Below are positions 32,101 to 47,100 of a stretch of DNA of 64,000 nt, one piece after another. The notes under the pieces were generated by a model. It made no database searches, was not told the DNA's origin, and was given only the letters and a program-made list of their open reading frames with translations. The stretch's first letter is position 1; each line of letters begins with the position of its first letter. The position numbers and the translations under genes were made by a program. This stretch comes from Syngnathus acus. Lineage: Eukaryota > Chordata > Actinopteri > Syngnathiformes > Syngnathidae. The DNA is taken from contig NC_051097.1 in assembly GCF_901709675.1 (NCBI RefSeq), positions 2,344,539 through 2,408,538 on the forward strand, read 5' to 3'.

Positions 32101-35100
32101 ATCATTTGCTCTCACACCGATGGGCAATTTGGAGTGCTCAAGCGGCCTACCAAGAATGTTTTTGGGGTATGGGGGGAAACCGGAGTTCCCATGAAAAACC
32201 CACACAGGCACGGGAAGAACATGCAAACTCCACACAGGGAGGACCGGAGGTGGAATACCTTTAACATCAATTACTCAAAAAAGTAGCTAAGTTACATTTT
32301 CAACATAAATGATGCAACACTATATATATATATATATATGCAGACATATACAGTAGGGATGTCAAATTGACATTTGTTAATCATTATCAAAGAGGCGCTA
32401 CAGATTACTGACCATAAGAAGTTTAAGCATGGCTGCACAGTCCCTCTCCCCTGTTGCATTAAACAGCAAAATTCTTGCAACAGGTCCACTGCAACACAGA
32501 TGTCAAGGTTTTGCGTGAAAAAATGCTCTTTGAACACCTGTCATAATAATGGGGGCAAAGGAAGAACGAGACAAAAAAAGATCCCAGATGGGTCTGACAA
32601 AATCTGAAGATAGGATCAGAATTGTGCTGAAATGACCTAACATCTACATGTTTCACAATTTATATGTTTATTTTTCTTACGGATCAATGCTCAATTTGTA
32701 AAATTCTGCTCAGTAAGAGCAATTGATAAACCAGTTAAAATTGTTTTAGGTCATGGTAAAAGATTGCAAAAGATTGGATTTAATGATTTGGAGTGAGACA
32801 GATGGTTTGATAAACGTGTTCTTTATGTTATAGTTATTTGAATCACTGTTAATGTTACATCAGGCCCGTTCTCAGTTCCTCGTTTGTGTTTATGTCACGT
32901 TAGCATACCGTATCGTTTAGTCTGTTGTTGCTGATTCATGTCTGTTCTTGGTGTTGGATTTTGTCGAATAAATTGCCCCCCAAAATGCAACTTATACTCC
33001 GGAGTGACATATATATATTTGTCACTTTATTGTGCATTTTATGGCTAATGAGACTTATATTCCGGAGTGACTTTTAGTCCGAAAAATACGGTAACTTTTC
33101 ACTTTCTGTGATAGACACCCAGAGTCAGACCATAAATAGTAGAGTTAAGTGATATGGCGGTACTCTATTATCCCTGTGCGCCTGCGATTGGGCTGGTTGG
33201 ATTTGAAACTGTAAAATGGTCCCAGCACACCACTGATTTTTACTGATAGTTTTAGGCAGACAGTAGAAATCAGTATCATGTTGATTTCATTTGTATTTGT
33301 GAATTTAAATAAATTTTCCCCAAAATGCGACTTAAACTCCGGTGCGACTTATATGTTTTTTTCCCCTTTACGGTGCATTTTATGGCTGATGCAACTTGTA
33401 CTCCGAGCGACTTGTAGTCCAAAAAATACGGTATATATTTTACTGTATCAATCTGGGTTGTAAATCTTATCCCCCATGAATGTTGACTTCCGAGACTGAT
33501 GGTCACCTTGCGTTCATTTCATGCTGGGCTGCGATCTCTTTGAACCAATTTACACAAGCTTGTATACTACGCATGGTGTGAGCACCATCCAAGAAGTACG
33601 TTATTGTGCCATGTTTTATCATTTGATTTCTTCCGGGCCACTCGGTGTCTGCCAGTCCTGAGATCACAGAAAAATGACAATTAAAATAAAACAAATCAGT
33701 GGATGCTGTCACATTCAAGGTGTATCATCGTTAGGAAAATCTGCAAAGAAAATTACCAATGCCTGTCTAAATTATAGTGGTTTGGAATACTGCTAAACGA
33801 TTTTGAAAAAAAATCTAAGACAAACAAACAAAAAATAAATACATGTCTGACAATAAACAAAATCTGATTTATCATACAAATGTCTTGGTCTTAATACTCA
33901 ATACCTGGCCAAATTCTCTGTTTGTTTTTAATTCTCAAGTCTAATGACAACAATAACAGAAAGAAATGTGATGTTATCACTTAAATGTTTCATGAAACAA
34001 TGATATGTAAAGAGGTGGACTGAACCTATCTGAACTCAATGTTATCAACAAGATCAATAATGATATAACTTTTTGAAAGTTGTACCTTTCTTCATGATGG
34101 GGGAGGGTGTGAAGGAAGTTGCCTCAGGTATACTTGAGGTCTCAAAACTGGTGGATAAAAACTTTTCCTCTGTTAAAAAAACAACAACAAACAGCCTTGA
34201 AGAGAGCTATAGTGTTAATATGGTCTACTTTATTACAATCGCTTTTAAATGTGTTTAAAAGTGTTTCAGTAAAGGGAAAATTGTCTGATGACAGTTTCGG
34301 CTGTCACTTCAGCCATTGTCAAACCTGTGACCGCTTCCTTGTGTGACATGAGCTGATTGGGAGATCTTCAATAAACTAACTTGACCCCCGCTACTGCTGA
34401 AGGATAGTATCTCAGGTGCGTGGGAGCATTTAAGCCTTCTATTCTCATCTTGAAGGTCAACCAAACCGATCAGCTGTTTTTACATGTCACACAAGGAAGA
34501 GGTGACAGCTGTGATGAACGCTGACTGACAGCCAAAACTGTCAGGGGGGTATAAGAATTTTCTCTATACTGTAAACAATTTTCTGTCCGGGGGGAAAAAA
34601 ACAACAGCATTTAATTAGCCTTGAATCCTTAAAATTGCTTACATGTTTTCATCTCTACTGGATGTCTGAATATTTAAATTGATACCTAAAAATTGAGAGG
34701 CAGTTCTTCCTGTATTACCTGGTTGACATCTCCTTTGCAACCAAGTGTGACTCAGTTGCAGGGCCAGTGAGGCATTGGACCGCTGGTGCTGTCCCGCCAA
34801 GCCCAGTTTTAATGGTCCACAGTTTGCCTGGTAGTCCTCAAAGTCAGGACACACCCACAGAGGGCACTACAACAACAGTTCAGGCGATTATGTGTTGGAA
34901 ATTGAAACAGCATTTATTGAACATGTTTGGAACAGTCTTTATTGAACATTTTGAATAATATAAAAAAAAAAATTTTAAAAAACAGCACTCCTGTTAAATC
35001 ACACGTGGGGGTGTAGCGGTTGAGTTGCGCATGTGCGTTTCAGAAAGGAAACACCAAATAAGCATTTGTCTTTGATTATAGGAATATTAAGATCCTTTGC

Positions 35101-38100
35101 AGCCAAAATCGTAATCATGATTAAAATTCGATTAATTGAGCAACCCTAGGGCAAAGACCTTTGGCAAAAAAAATAAAAATAATTGCCAAAAGCATATTTA
35201 TATATGGGTGGAGGGAGGACCGTAAAGGGTGTGTGTTAACTTAAATCTTGGATGCTAGACTCATTTAGCACCATCTAAGGTTAATGTTAGCACACGTTCA
35301 CTGATAGCAAATGAACACTACACATTAATCGACAATGCCACTATTCTCTAATGCAGTGTTTCCCAACCTTTTTTCATTCACGGCACACCTTTTCATTGGA
35401 AAAAATCTCGCGGCACACCGCCAACAAAAATCTGTTATGCTCCTATATTAAAATCAGTTATATTACAACGAAAGACGTAAAGTCCTATTCCTATATATAT
35501 ATATGTATGGAGAGTCGAATAATTTAATAGAAATAAATACTAAATATTTTTTAAATTGTATTCCTTTTTTTTAAATAAAAGTGACTGTTTTTTAAAAAGG
35601 TTTTAGACGGTGTAAGAAATAAACTATTTAAAGTGATTGTGATTAAAATAAAAGAATCAACGTGATTTTGTTTACTGTTTTAGACTAGGTCTATAAATAT
35701 TGCAACAATAAGAACAAAGTCACTTTTAATGACGCTCTGCTGTTCTGACAGCAGCTGAGTGGCTATCACAGTCGAGGTGTCTCGACTTGACTGTTTATTT
35801 TATGTATGTGAAAAATAACCAATCCAGGTTCTCCGGTTGAACTGCATGCTCTGATTTCCATTGGACCACAAACGCACCACAACCGTCATAGTGTCTGTTA
35901 CTGTTAGCAAAATCACACAGCAACACACACATAAACTGAATATGTGCCAATGCAGCACAATCAGACCGACAGAGCATAACATTTCAAGATTCTCCGATTC
36001 TCCATGCATGCACGATTAGCAAGTGGCTGACCAGGCCTTGCGTGAACTGACCAGTGGTTTGGCGATCCTGTTTACAATGCGCTCCGTAATTAATAGTGGA
36101 CAATCCCACGGCACAACTGAACATCTCTCACGGCACACCAGTGTGCCGCGGCACAGTGGTTGGGAAACACTGCTCTAATGGACGCCCACAAAAGAGAAAA
36201 AAATGTGTCCACCTTCGAGGCGTCGTAACTCTCTTAACAGCACCCCACTCTCGCCCTTATTGCTCGACTGCAAAGAAACCCTAGAGAGCAGTTCTGAATT
36301 GTTTTGTCCTTATCTAGAGCCCATTCATTTTGTTCCGAAAAAGTCTGAAATCTGTCGATCAGTGGTGAAGTCTCATTTGTATTCATAAAATAGTGGGACC
36401 AAAACAAAGAATGGCTTGTTCAATTATTTCATAAAGAGGTAGCTAACAAAATATGTAATTGATTTAATTACAAACTGAATTGATGGACGTGGTCGAGAGA
36501 CCCATCGGTATGTGAACAATTAAAATTTAGATATCAGTAAAAGGTATATCAAATGAATGTTTGCTTACGCTGATCTCTTTGGCCTTGTTCCTCAGTACAT
36601 CCATTGCCTCTCCTGACTGTTTGACTGTGAAAGCAGGGACTCCTGGCTAAAAAAACAAAAAACAAAAAAAGGACAGATCTTAACATGCAGATGAGGAAGT
36701 CAGAGGAGATACGACAAAAACATTGCTGCATGATAGAAAACCGGATCTATTTGTAATTTTTAAAACCAATGCAGATAAACATTATTTCCGTGAGTCATTT
36801 CATTGTCCGTGAGTCATTTTATTGTCCGTCAAAATAGGGCCAATAACCAACCAGTCGCTTCAGAAACTTGCGATCAATATTCAGGCAAGTTTACAATCTA
36901 AATATATTGTGTATGAACAAGTAATTTCATCCAGTAAAACTAATAGAGGCATTCCCAACCCTTCATACTTTGTGACCACTTATGATGAGAAATGGAGTTC
37001 CTAAAGTAGAAGTGTGTAAAACCTACTCAACTACAAATTAAAATGTGCCATTCACTCTGTCGTTGATGTACTAAATCAGGATTCTGTCTGAGATGTATAA
37101 GCCACTTTTACGTTACCAGCATTTTAGTTGATATAAAATTCTGTGTTTTTGTCTATGGCAAATAAAATCTGTCTTTAAAATATCAAGTTAAGTGACAATC
37201 AGACACGTGCATGCGTGTGAGATTATAATGTCAAACAGAAGATAGAGAAACCTCAAATCAATGCTATAATATCACCCCCAAAATAAGTTCGAAAGAAAAA
37301 AAAAAAGTAATTCGTTGACTAGGCTGGTTATTGGGGAAACTTTGGCTGAAGTCAGTACAAGAACGGGAACTTTAAATCATAAATCAAAAGGTGAAGTTGT
37401 CGCTACTCTTAGGTGAATCCAAGCAAGCCCATACTATTTCTGAAGATCTGATGAAGAGTAGTAACAAGCACAAAAAGTAACATATGGTAGTTGTGCCTGT
37501 AATGGCAACACTGACCTTAAAGATGCCCCCTTTTTGCCAGGCAATCTTCTCTATAGTGTCTCCGAGAATCTGTGTGTGGTCTATTCCCAAAGAAGAGATC
37601 CCACATACCCACGGTCTCCTGTGAAGTAGCAAAGTCAAGTAAAAAGGTAAAAACAATAACTACAAGTGCTGATTATGCCACATGTGAATGTATACGGAAC
37701 ACAACAGTCATCAATGCAGTCCAAAACTGTGATCTGCCATGTCAAAATGAGCCAGAACATCTCAGGTAGATTCTGAGACACTGTACGTGGCAACAGGGGT
37801 TCTGTAGGCCAAACTTCTACTTCATTTTCATGAAATAAACACTGTGAAATGTTAAACAATGACATTGTGTAAAGAGTACTCTAGCCTTGGAGTCAAGACC
37901 ACACCAAATGAGACCAAGAAACTATCAAGAGAGTATAGAGACAGAAGTCGAGAATGAGACAAGGCCAAGACTGTAAAAAACGATTAAAAATACTACTCAA
38001 CATAGCTGGAGTTCAAAACGAGCCATGTCTATTCATATTGAATGACTATTACAAAGACAGTAGCAACACAAGCAAGTGTCTAAGAAGCACTGACAAATTT

Positions 38101-41100
38101 CGTTTTTTGTTGATTATGGCGACACCATACGGACAAAAACGGTAGTGTTTTTCCTGAAATAATATCACATTTTCCATGAATACCAGAACATAGCATCGTG
38201 AGTTCTTGTTTCCAGTGGCTGAGTGAAAGATGAGTAGCAGTGACTATGAGGTAATGTATCAAATTGTGTTTAAAGAATATTATAGAATGATGTTGAAAAG
38301 AAACCTTTAGCTTTGGTTCTGTACTATATTCTCCGACTGCGCCGCTCCCCCCACCTTACTTGTCACCAATTAACGCGCTGACATTACCGACACCTATAGG
38401 TAGAAACAGCTAGACTGTAGGGGAAAATCCGAAGTTCTTAATTTGACACAGGACTTCAAGTTTAATAGTTAATGATTTGTTCCTGTTGTTCCTTAATTTT
38501 TTTTCTTTGAACATGGTATTTGGTATCAGTATTTGATATAAAAAAAACTTGATTACGTTGCCTCATAGTTCCATACTAGACCTAACCAATCACCTGTTTC
38601 TAAGGTTAGCGGTATAATTTTTTTCCTTGTGGTCAAACACATGAGAAAATAGCATCCTAATTAGTAACAATGAGTAGTGTAGCACAATGGTTGTTGTGTC
38701 ATAAGAAAGCCGAGATCATTATTTTTTGATTATGCCAGAAATATTTTTCAAATATGGGTTACTGTGACACATTTTGCTGTGTCAGGTCAAAATTGTACCT
38801 CCAAATATGACAACTACATGTCTGCTCATCACTTTTTTAGACAGTTGATATCAAAGGGGAAACAGCAAATGTACCTTATAATGTTTGTGCAGTCAAACGC
38901 TCCACCAATCCCAACCTCAATCACAGCCAAATCCACCTGAACAAAGGACGACAATGAAACATATCCTGACAGGATTTCTTTAAAATACAGGTCATGCTCC
39001 ATATCTGTAAATTTTGAACAATGTAGTTTGATAATTACTGGGTCATGCTTTTTATTACAGGGTTGAGGAGGTACCGAATGTGTTGGATTCTGGCACAGCT
39101 CAATTCAAGCTCCAAATTGCTGTCTGACAATGTAAACTGAATACCTACCTTTTCTTGAAGGAAGACATGAAAGGCCAAGATGGTGAGAAAGCGGAAATAT
39201 GCAGGCATTGTCCCATGAGCTTCCTAAGAATTAAACGGATATTGAATTATTGGAAAAAGAATGACTCAGTGTCTCAGAAGATTTGGCCTATATGTAGTGT
39301 AATGAAAGTATGCAAAGCAAAATAGCTCTGATTTATTAATGCTAAAAGTTGAAAGGCTAAGTTTTTATTTTAAATACACAATGACACAGTTTAAATACTT
39401 TTGGACCTAACGGTACGCAATCCTATGTCCAATTTAAAGTGTCGTGTCTTATTTAGTGACCATAAATAAGCATCTGACCCCAAAGCTACTTCCCAGCCAA
39501 ACCACAAGCAACTTGGCATCACATTTGCTAGTGGGTTTTGCAAAGTGAATTGCATCAGGAAAGAATTTTGAGTTGCTTAATGGCAATGCAAGTAATGTGA
39601 CCCAGCTTCATTGTCACGCGTGGGTCATGCTCATCATGATGTCAAGGGTCTCGTGTTGTATTAGACAACTTAATTGTGACACTAAATCCAGATACACAAA
39701 TAAGGATGTTTCAACTCTTAAAAGATGTATTTATTATCTTTGACAGGCAAAGATAAACCATTTTAACAGTTTAAAAACATTAAACGATTTGGTTTGTATT
39801 GTGTGTGGGGTCCTCAAATAAACTCAATTCCGTACACATAAAGATGTTCTTTCAACACCGGTCAAGTATGCGTGTCCACAAGTGACTTTGCGATTACAAA
39901 GACAATAAGGCTCATCCTAAAAGGCATATACACAAATGTTGATAAATTAGAAAATTTATAAAGGAGGTCAAATTATTTTAATGGGAACACAAAGTGGGTA
40001 TTATTTTGTAGGCTCTACAGTAGAGGATTCATTGTCTTTTGGTTTGTTTCAGGCTGATATTTTTATTTGTTTTGTGTTCCTAAATAAAGTTAAAAAAATA
40101 ATAATAATACAGGCCCTCCGGTTATGCGCCAACGTTGGCTGAATATTTTTGAAGATGATGGCAATGTCTGCATGGAAATAATGCTTATTTTGAGAACCAC
40201 TTGACACCATCCCGGAAACGCATATTTATAAGAAAACGACGTCGCCAGGCCGCCTACCGCCCCAAGACGGCTGGGATACCCTCCAGCGCTTCTACGACCC
40301 GACTGAGGGATGATAAGTGGTTCAGGAAATGGATGAATGAACATCAGGTAGGAAATTACTAGATAGGATTGGTAGGATATTTATTTACTGCTGCTCCTAC
40401 GTTTGTCAGTGAGAGAGCTTCTTTGATTGGCTTCATTTCATTGCCTCTCCGTTTGTGGAGTCAACCACCTCAGGAGAACTTCCTCCACAAATAATTTTTT
40501 TTTTATGGTATATTAAACAGGTTTAGTATAGAATAGAATATTGTCAGCCCCGACTGGTTTTAGACCCTTTTTACTGAGGACATAAGCACGCTTAACACAC
40601 CTCACACAAAAGAATTATCTTAAAAGTCTTATAAGACGCAAGATTGTCGGGTGTCTGACGTCTTTGGTTGTGAAGGAGCAAAACACAGGACAAACACAGC
40701 CCTGTTGTCTTTGTATACTCCTAATATTACACATCTGACAGGAATTACAGTCCAAAAACTCCAGCTCTTAACATGCAATATTTCAAAAGCCTTATGGAAT
40801 ATGATTTCTAATAAATCAGGAATAGCAACATGAAAATTAAAATACCGTAATTTCTGAATATAAGCCGCGCCAGCTAAAATTCCTGTTTTGTTCAAATATA
40901 AGCCGCACCGGCGTATAAGATGCAGTGTTTTAATGAAAATTGATAAGCTGCAGGGTTAAAAAATATGGTACATGAAATAAAATACTGTAATAAACTGTAT
41001 GCGTGACTTGTTGCATTATTCACCCACCTTTGTTTCATCCAGTCGTCCATAAACCTGCCAGAAATATTTTGTAAATAGGTCTTTCCCAATTGGCTGTCCA

Positions 41101-44100
41101 TTGATTCGGATCCTCTCCCTTACTTGGACCAAGTGTGGGGAACTACAACCACAGTAAACAAACTATTTAAAAAAAATAAAATAAAAAAATAAGCTTGAAG
41201 GCTTTCTAAAAGCAAACATACTGAAATATGAATAATCAATGATCAATATTTGTATCTGCCGATTTAATCAATTAGCAATATCCGTGTATGACGATTCAAA
41301 ACAGATGTTATCTCAAGGTACTTAATATTCTGTATAACCACATGAGAGCAAGCAAAATAATAGAATACAGATCCATATCCTGCCTACATCATGTTTTGTT
41401 TCAACAATAGAGCCCATGTGTTACCAGCGCTAACACAGATGGACATACTACAGTTGAATCCCCCTATTCACATAGAAATGGGGACCGGCCAGCAAATAGC
41501 AAGACATTTGAGTATAATAGATGTGTGTAGCAGGGCTCCACACTTTTGCCCTGGTGGCACTGGTGCTGGCAATTTTTTCATTTGGTTGCTCCAGCACAGA
41601 ATTTGGTTGCATACAATGCAGTCAGGGAGATGCAGTTGTTTATTTGAACCCTCAGGGTAACAAATGGATAAACTGGCACAATTATAAAAAATTAGGAATC
41701 CCAGATTTTTTTTAATCTGCCTATATGTGATTTACCAGGTGCTCAACTTTGCGTTTGCAGAGGTCCACTGAATCGTAATCATACATTTTACCTGTAAAAT
41801 CCTGTTCGGAAGCCATAACCTCTCAAAATTTGCTCAGTGAAGGCACATGTTGACCCCTGGAAAACAAAAAAATGAAAAATACAAATACTAAAAATCTTAT
41901 TTTCCATACTATTTATTTTCATAAGGTCGCATGTAAGTTGCAACTTATCCCAGCAGACTTTCTATACTGGTCCCCAGCCAATCGGAGCCCATATTGTATC
42001 AACAACCATTCACTCTCATATTCACTGCTCTGGACAATTCAGAGTCTTTCATGAACCTAACATGCATGCACAGGTTGAAAATGCAGACTTCCCACAGAAA
42101 TGCTGAGATCCAAACCCCAATCCTCAGAACTGCAAGGCAGAGCCATGCTAACCATCCACCACTGCCACCAAGCTACCGCTTTGCCGACAACACAGACATT
42201 TGCATCAGGTCAACTCACCTTGCCCTTTGTTCCCGTCACATGAATGATGTTTAGGTGGTCTAGTTCCTTCACCTTTGAAAAACACACACAAGATAACCAA
42301 TGATGTAATAAGTACTGAAGCGATCACAACAAACAATAGTTTCCTTTGTAATCATTACAGTCATAGAATGTGACCTTTGGACTATTTGAGTTTAATACTG
42401 TACTCACGGTGAGGCCGGCCCGTTCCAGGAAGCTTCTCATGGCTTGAAGCTGCAGCTCAGGATGGCTCCGCTCTCGCCGTACTTGCTCCAGAGAACTGGC
42501 ATTTGTCTGTAGCGTGTTGAGGGTACAAATGGCATCCTAAAACAAAAGCAGTAAAGCCCTTATAACATAGTCAATTAGACATTTTTTGTTGTTTTGATAC
42601 TTGATTTAATAATCGGCTGAGCAATCTACAAATACAATAAGCAACAAAACAGATGATTAATCTTTTGGTGCAAAGAGTTTGAGATTTCTCAAATGTGACA
42701 TCACTGCATTAAAAATGTCTTCCCCCTCAATATTGTTGCGATTTAACGTGATTACTTACAAGGTCACAAAGCTATAAATTCATCTGTATTAGGCTTTTAC
42801 ACCACAGATGGACCACTTTGTACATGTCGATTGTATGACAGTGAAACCCAATAAATGTTTATGTAATCGTCTGATCGTATTAACACATAAAAATGATATA
42901 TTACTAGTTTTAAAATTAGATGTCAAGGATAGCAGTTTGTTCAATTGTTCAAGCTACTGTAAAAAGTTAAAAAACATATTGCAAAATCTCAATGTTTTTA
43001 CCCATGTCAAACATTTTGGTACAGACTTTAGCAAGAATCATGGAAGTTGACAGACATTATATGCCTTCAAGGGCCACATAAAATAATGTACCGTATTTGT
43101 CGGACTATAAATCGCGTTTTTTTTCCATAGTTGGGGGGGGGGGGGGTGGGGGGGTTGACTTATACTCAGGTGCGACTTATGTGAAATTCACAAATTTTCA
43201 AAATTCAAAAATTCGGGATGTAGTGAAACCGCGATAAACGAACCGCGATGTAGCAAGGGATTAGTGTAATTTGAACTGCAACTGACGTCAGCGGGGCGGC
43301 GCACACGCGGCGTTGATTACATAAAGCAGTGATCCCCAACCTTTTTTGCGCCACGGACCGGTTACGTGTCAGAAATATTTCCGCGGACCGGCCTTTATAT
43401 AAATAAATAATACATTTATGTAACTAAATAATACATTTATATAAATAAATAATACATTTATAATAAATATATGAATACGATGAAATAAAATGATACGACT
43501 GGCATAAAAACAAGTATAAACGACATTAAAATAAAACTCACCATTACATTGAATTAGTGGGAGCACTGAGCTTGTTTCTCAGAAACGAGCCGGTCCCATC
43601 TAGGCGTAATCGGAGACAATGACACCCGAAGTGGTTAAGGTTTGTCTTTTAATGCAGGATGCTTGGTCTCCATGTGCCGAAGCAGTTTTGAGGGCTTCAT
43701 TGCCTCGTTAGCTAGCCTGTCGCCACATATTATGCAGAGTGGGCTTGGCGCGTCATAGTCTTTTAAATGCAGCTTTCCTTTTCTTAGAAGTCGTAGCCTC
43801 TTCTTCTTCCGTCTCCTCATTGGACTTTTTTTCCTTTCCGAAGAAGCTTTCCAAACATCTCTGTTTCTTGCTCATTTTTGCTTGCTTCGCGGGCTCAACT
43901 GAATGTAACCTGTAATAATTAACCTAGCTTGTCCGGTCTTAACAAAAGTAGTAAAACAAAGTGCTAAGATCTTTTGAACTGATTGACCAGCTGCAGAGGA
44001 AGCAATCAAAGTTGGTCTGTTTACACATCATAAAAGACCCCCTGCTATGCTTTGACCAGAGGCCAGGGGCTTCAACCCCATCCTGTCCACTCTCACCCCC

Positions 44101-47100
44101 ACCCTGTTTCTCTCAAATGCTCTTGCAAGAGGCCTGAGTCAGACCTCATTCGATCATCGCTGTATGCACAGCGACGAATGACTCTCCACTTGCAAGTGTT
44201 TAAAAGGGCATACTGTCTCCCGTGTGGTTCTTGCAAAATAAGTTAGCGTGAGAACCACTCTAACAATATATAATTTATATATCGTTATATGGGCCTGTGG
44301 AATTATTTGAACTGCAACGGACGATGACTCAGACGTCAGCGGCGCACACGCGGCATTGTTTACATAAAGGACGATCGATGGATTTAATGATTTGGAGTGA
44401 CATAGATAGTTTGATAAGTGTTCTTTATGTTATAGTTATTTGGATAACTGTTAATGTTACGTCAGGCCTGTTCTCAGCTCTTCGTTTATGTTTATGTCAC
44501 GTTAGCATACCGCATCGTTTAGCCTGTTGTTGCTCGTTCATGTCTGTTCTTGGTGTTGGATTTTGTACAATGCTTCAATCTTTCTTGCGCAAGTACAGTG
44601 CCTTGCGAAAGTATTCGGCCCCCTTGAACTTTTCAACATTTCGCCACATTTCAGGCTTCAAACAAAGATATAAATTTTTACTTTTTTGTCAAGAATCAAC
44701 AAGTGGGACACAATCGTGAAGTGGAACGAACTTTATTGGATAATTTAAACTTTTTTAACAAATAAAAAACTGAAAAGTGGGGCGTGCAATATTATTCGGC
44801 CCCTTTACTTTCAGTGCAGCAAACTCACTCCAGAAGTTCAGTGAGGATCTTTGAATGATCCAATGTTGTCCTAAATGACTGATGATGATAAATAGAATGC
44901 TCCTGTGTGTAATCAAGTCTCCGTATAAATGCACCTGCTCTTTGATAGTCTCAGGGTTCTGTTTAAAGCGCAGAGAGAACCATGAAGACAAAGGAACACA
45001 CCAGGCAGGTCCGAGATACTGTTGTGGAGAAGTTTAAAGCCGGATTTGGATACAAAAAGATTTCCCAAGCTTTAAACATCTCAAGGAGCACTGTGCAAGC
45101 AATTATATTGAAATGGAAGGAGTATCAGACCACTACCAAGACCCGGCCGTCCCTCCAAACTTTCATCTCAAACAAGGAGAAGACTGATCAGAGATGCAGC
45201 CAAGAGGCCCATGATCACTCTGGATGAACTGCAGATAACTACAGCTGAGGTGGGAGAGTCTGTCCATAGGACAACAATCAGTCGTGCACTGCACAAATCT
45301 GGCCTTTATGGAAGAGTGGCAAGAAGAAAGCCATTTCTCAAAGATATCCATAAAAAGTCTCGTTTAAAGCTTGCCACAAGCCACCTGGGAGACACACCAA
45401 ACGTGGAAGAAGGTGCTCTGGTCAGATGAAACCAAAATCGAACTTTTTGGCCACAATGCAAAACGATATGTTTGGCATAAAAGCAACACAGCTCATCACC
45501 CTGAACACACCATCCCCACTGTCAAACATGGTGGTGGCAGCATCATGGTTTGGGCCTGCTTTTCTTCAGCAGGGACAGGGAAGATGGCTAAAATTGATGG
45601 GAAGATGGATGGAGCCAAATACAGGACCATTCTGGAAGAAAACCTGTTGGAGTCTGCAAAAGACCTGAGACTGTGACGGAGATTTATCTTCCAACAGGAC
45701 AATGATCCAAAACATAAAGCCAAATCTACAATGGAATGGTTCACAAATAGACGTATCCAGGTGTTAGAATGGCCAAGTCAAAGTCCAGACCTGAATCCAA
45801 TCGAGAATCTGTGGAAACAGCTGAAGACTGCTGTTCACAAACGCTCTCCATCCAACCTCACTGAGCTCGAGCTGTTTTGCAAGGAAGAATGGGCAAGAAT
45901 TCCAGTCTCTCGCTGTGCAAAACTGATAGAGACATACCCCAAGCGACTTGCAGCTGTAATTGCAGCAAAAGGTGGCGCTACAAAGTATATCTTTTTGTCA
46001 TATGATGGCGCCGCGGATGGCAGCCACGGTGAGTCGCTCTCTGTTTCTTTGTCTTATTTTGTGTGTTTTCTGTGTCCTCTGCTGTCCATCCCGGATCACT
46101 TTTACCAGAGAAGCGCTGTTAAACATCGGACAGTCTTCTTCTGGTATTTTCTCTCCTGTTCTCTCTGATTCAGACTGTTTGTCGGAGATTCTAGCCGGAG
46201 CGGCGGTGCTATACAAGCTTGCGCGACGGCGGCGCGGAAAACGAGCCGGAGCACTCGTAAAGCTGAGGGAGAGAGGGTTCCGTTCTGCCCTACCGTCAAT
46301 TCATCTGGCGAATGTCCGCTCCCTGGCGAACAAGATGGACGAACTGCTGCTCCTCACTTCAAGGAACACGGACTTCAGCAGATCCGCCGCGCTGTGCTTT
46401 GTGGAAACGTGGCTCAGCGAACGAACCCCCCACCACGCCGTGGAGCTAGCGGGGTATAGGCTAACTCGTGCAGATCGCAGCGCGGAGCTCTCCGGAAAAT
46501 CGAAGGGAAGTGGTCTCTGTTTCTACATTAATGAACGTTGGTGTACTGATGTCACGGTGTTGAAAGAGTTTTGCAGCCCTCTCCTAGAAACACTTTTCAT
46601 AAACTGCCGGCCGTTCTATTCACCACGGGAGTTCTCCTCAATCGTCATGGCGGCTGTTTACATTCCACCACACGCACGTGCGAGTGAAGCCACGCAGATG
46701 CTGGCTGACCAGGTAACAGACATGGAGAAACTTCTACCAAATTCACTAATCATTGTTCTGGGTGATCTTAACAGGGTGAACCTCGCACACGAACTCCCCA
46801 GATACAGACAGCACGTAACGTGTCCCACCAGAGGGGCACAGACTCTGGACCACTGCTACACCGTGATCAAGGATGCATACCACTCTGCGGCTCGTGCAGC
46901 TTTAGGACTAGTCTAGTTCATCTGATCCCGGCCTACAGGCAGAAACTAAAAACTTCTAAGCCTGTGGTGAGGACTGTGAGGAAGTGGACAGTGGAGTCAA
47001 GGCAGGACCTCCAAGCCTGCTTTGACTGCACCGATTGGGGAGTTTTCGAGTCTGCAACTTCAGACTTGCATGAACTCACTGACACTGTCACATCATACAT

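Larger units (their letters stand above)
43091..44572 (+). mobile_element. Element A copy 5, split by a hAT element
   Basis: The left end CCGTATTTGTCGGACTATAA at 43091 runs to about 43326. After foreign sequence, element A resumes at about 44255 with 'atcgttatatgggcctgtgg' and ends in 'ttggtgttggattttgt' without its right terminus. A G/C-rich run at 43132-43156 lies near the left end. It is in FPGS intron 1. Confidence 0.65.

Noticed and set aside
31003-33506. Apparent loss of the FPGS exon for the L-L-F-N-A-T-G motif
   Set aside because: The exon was found at 32413-32488 on the minus strand with good splice sites and correct phases.
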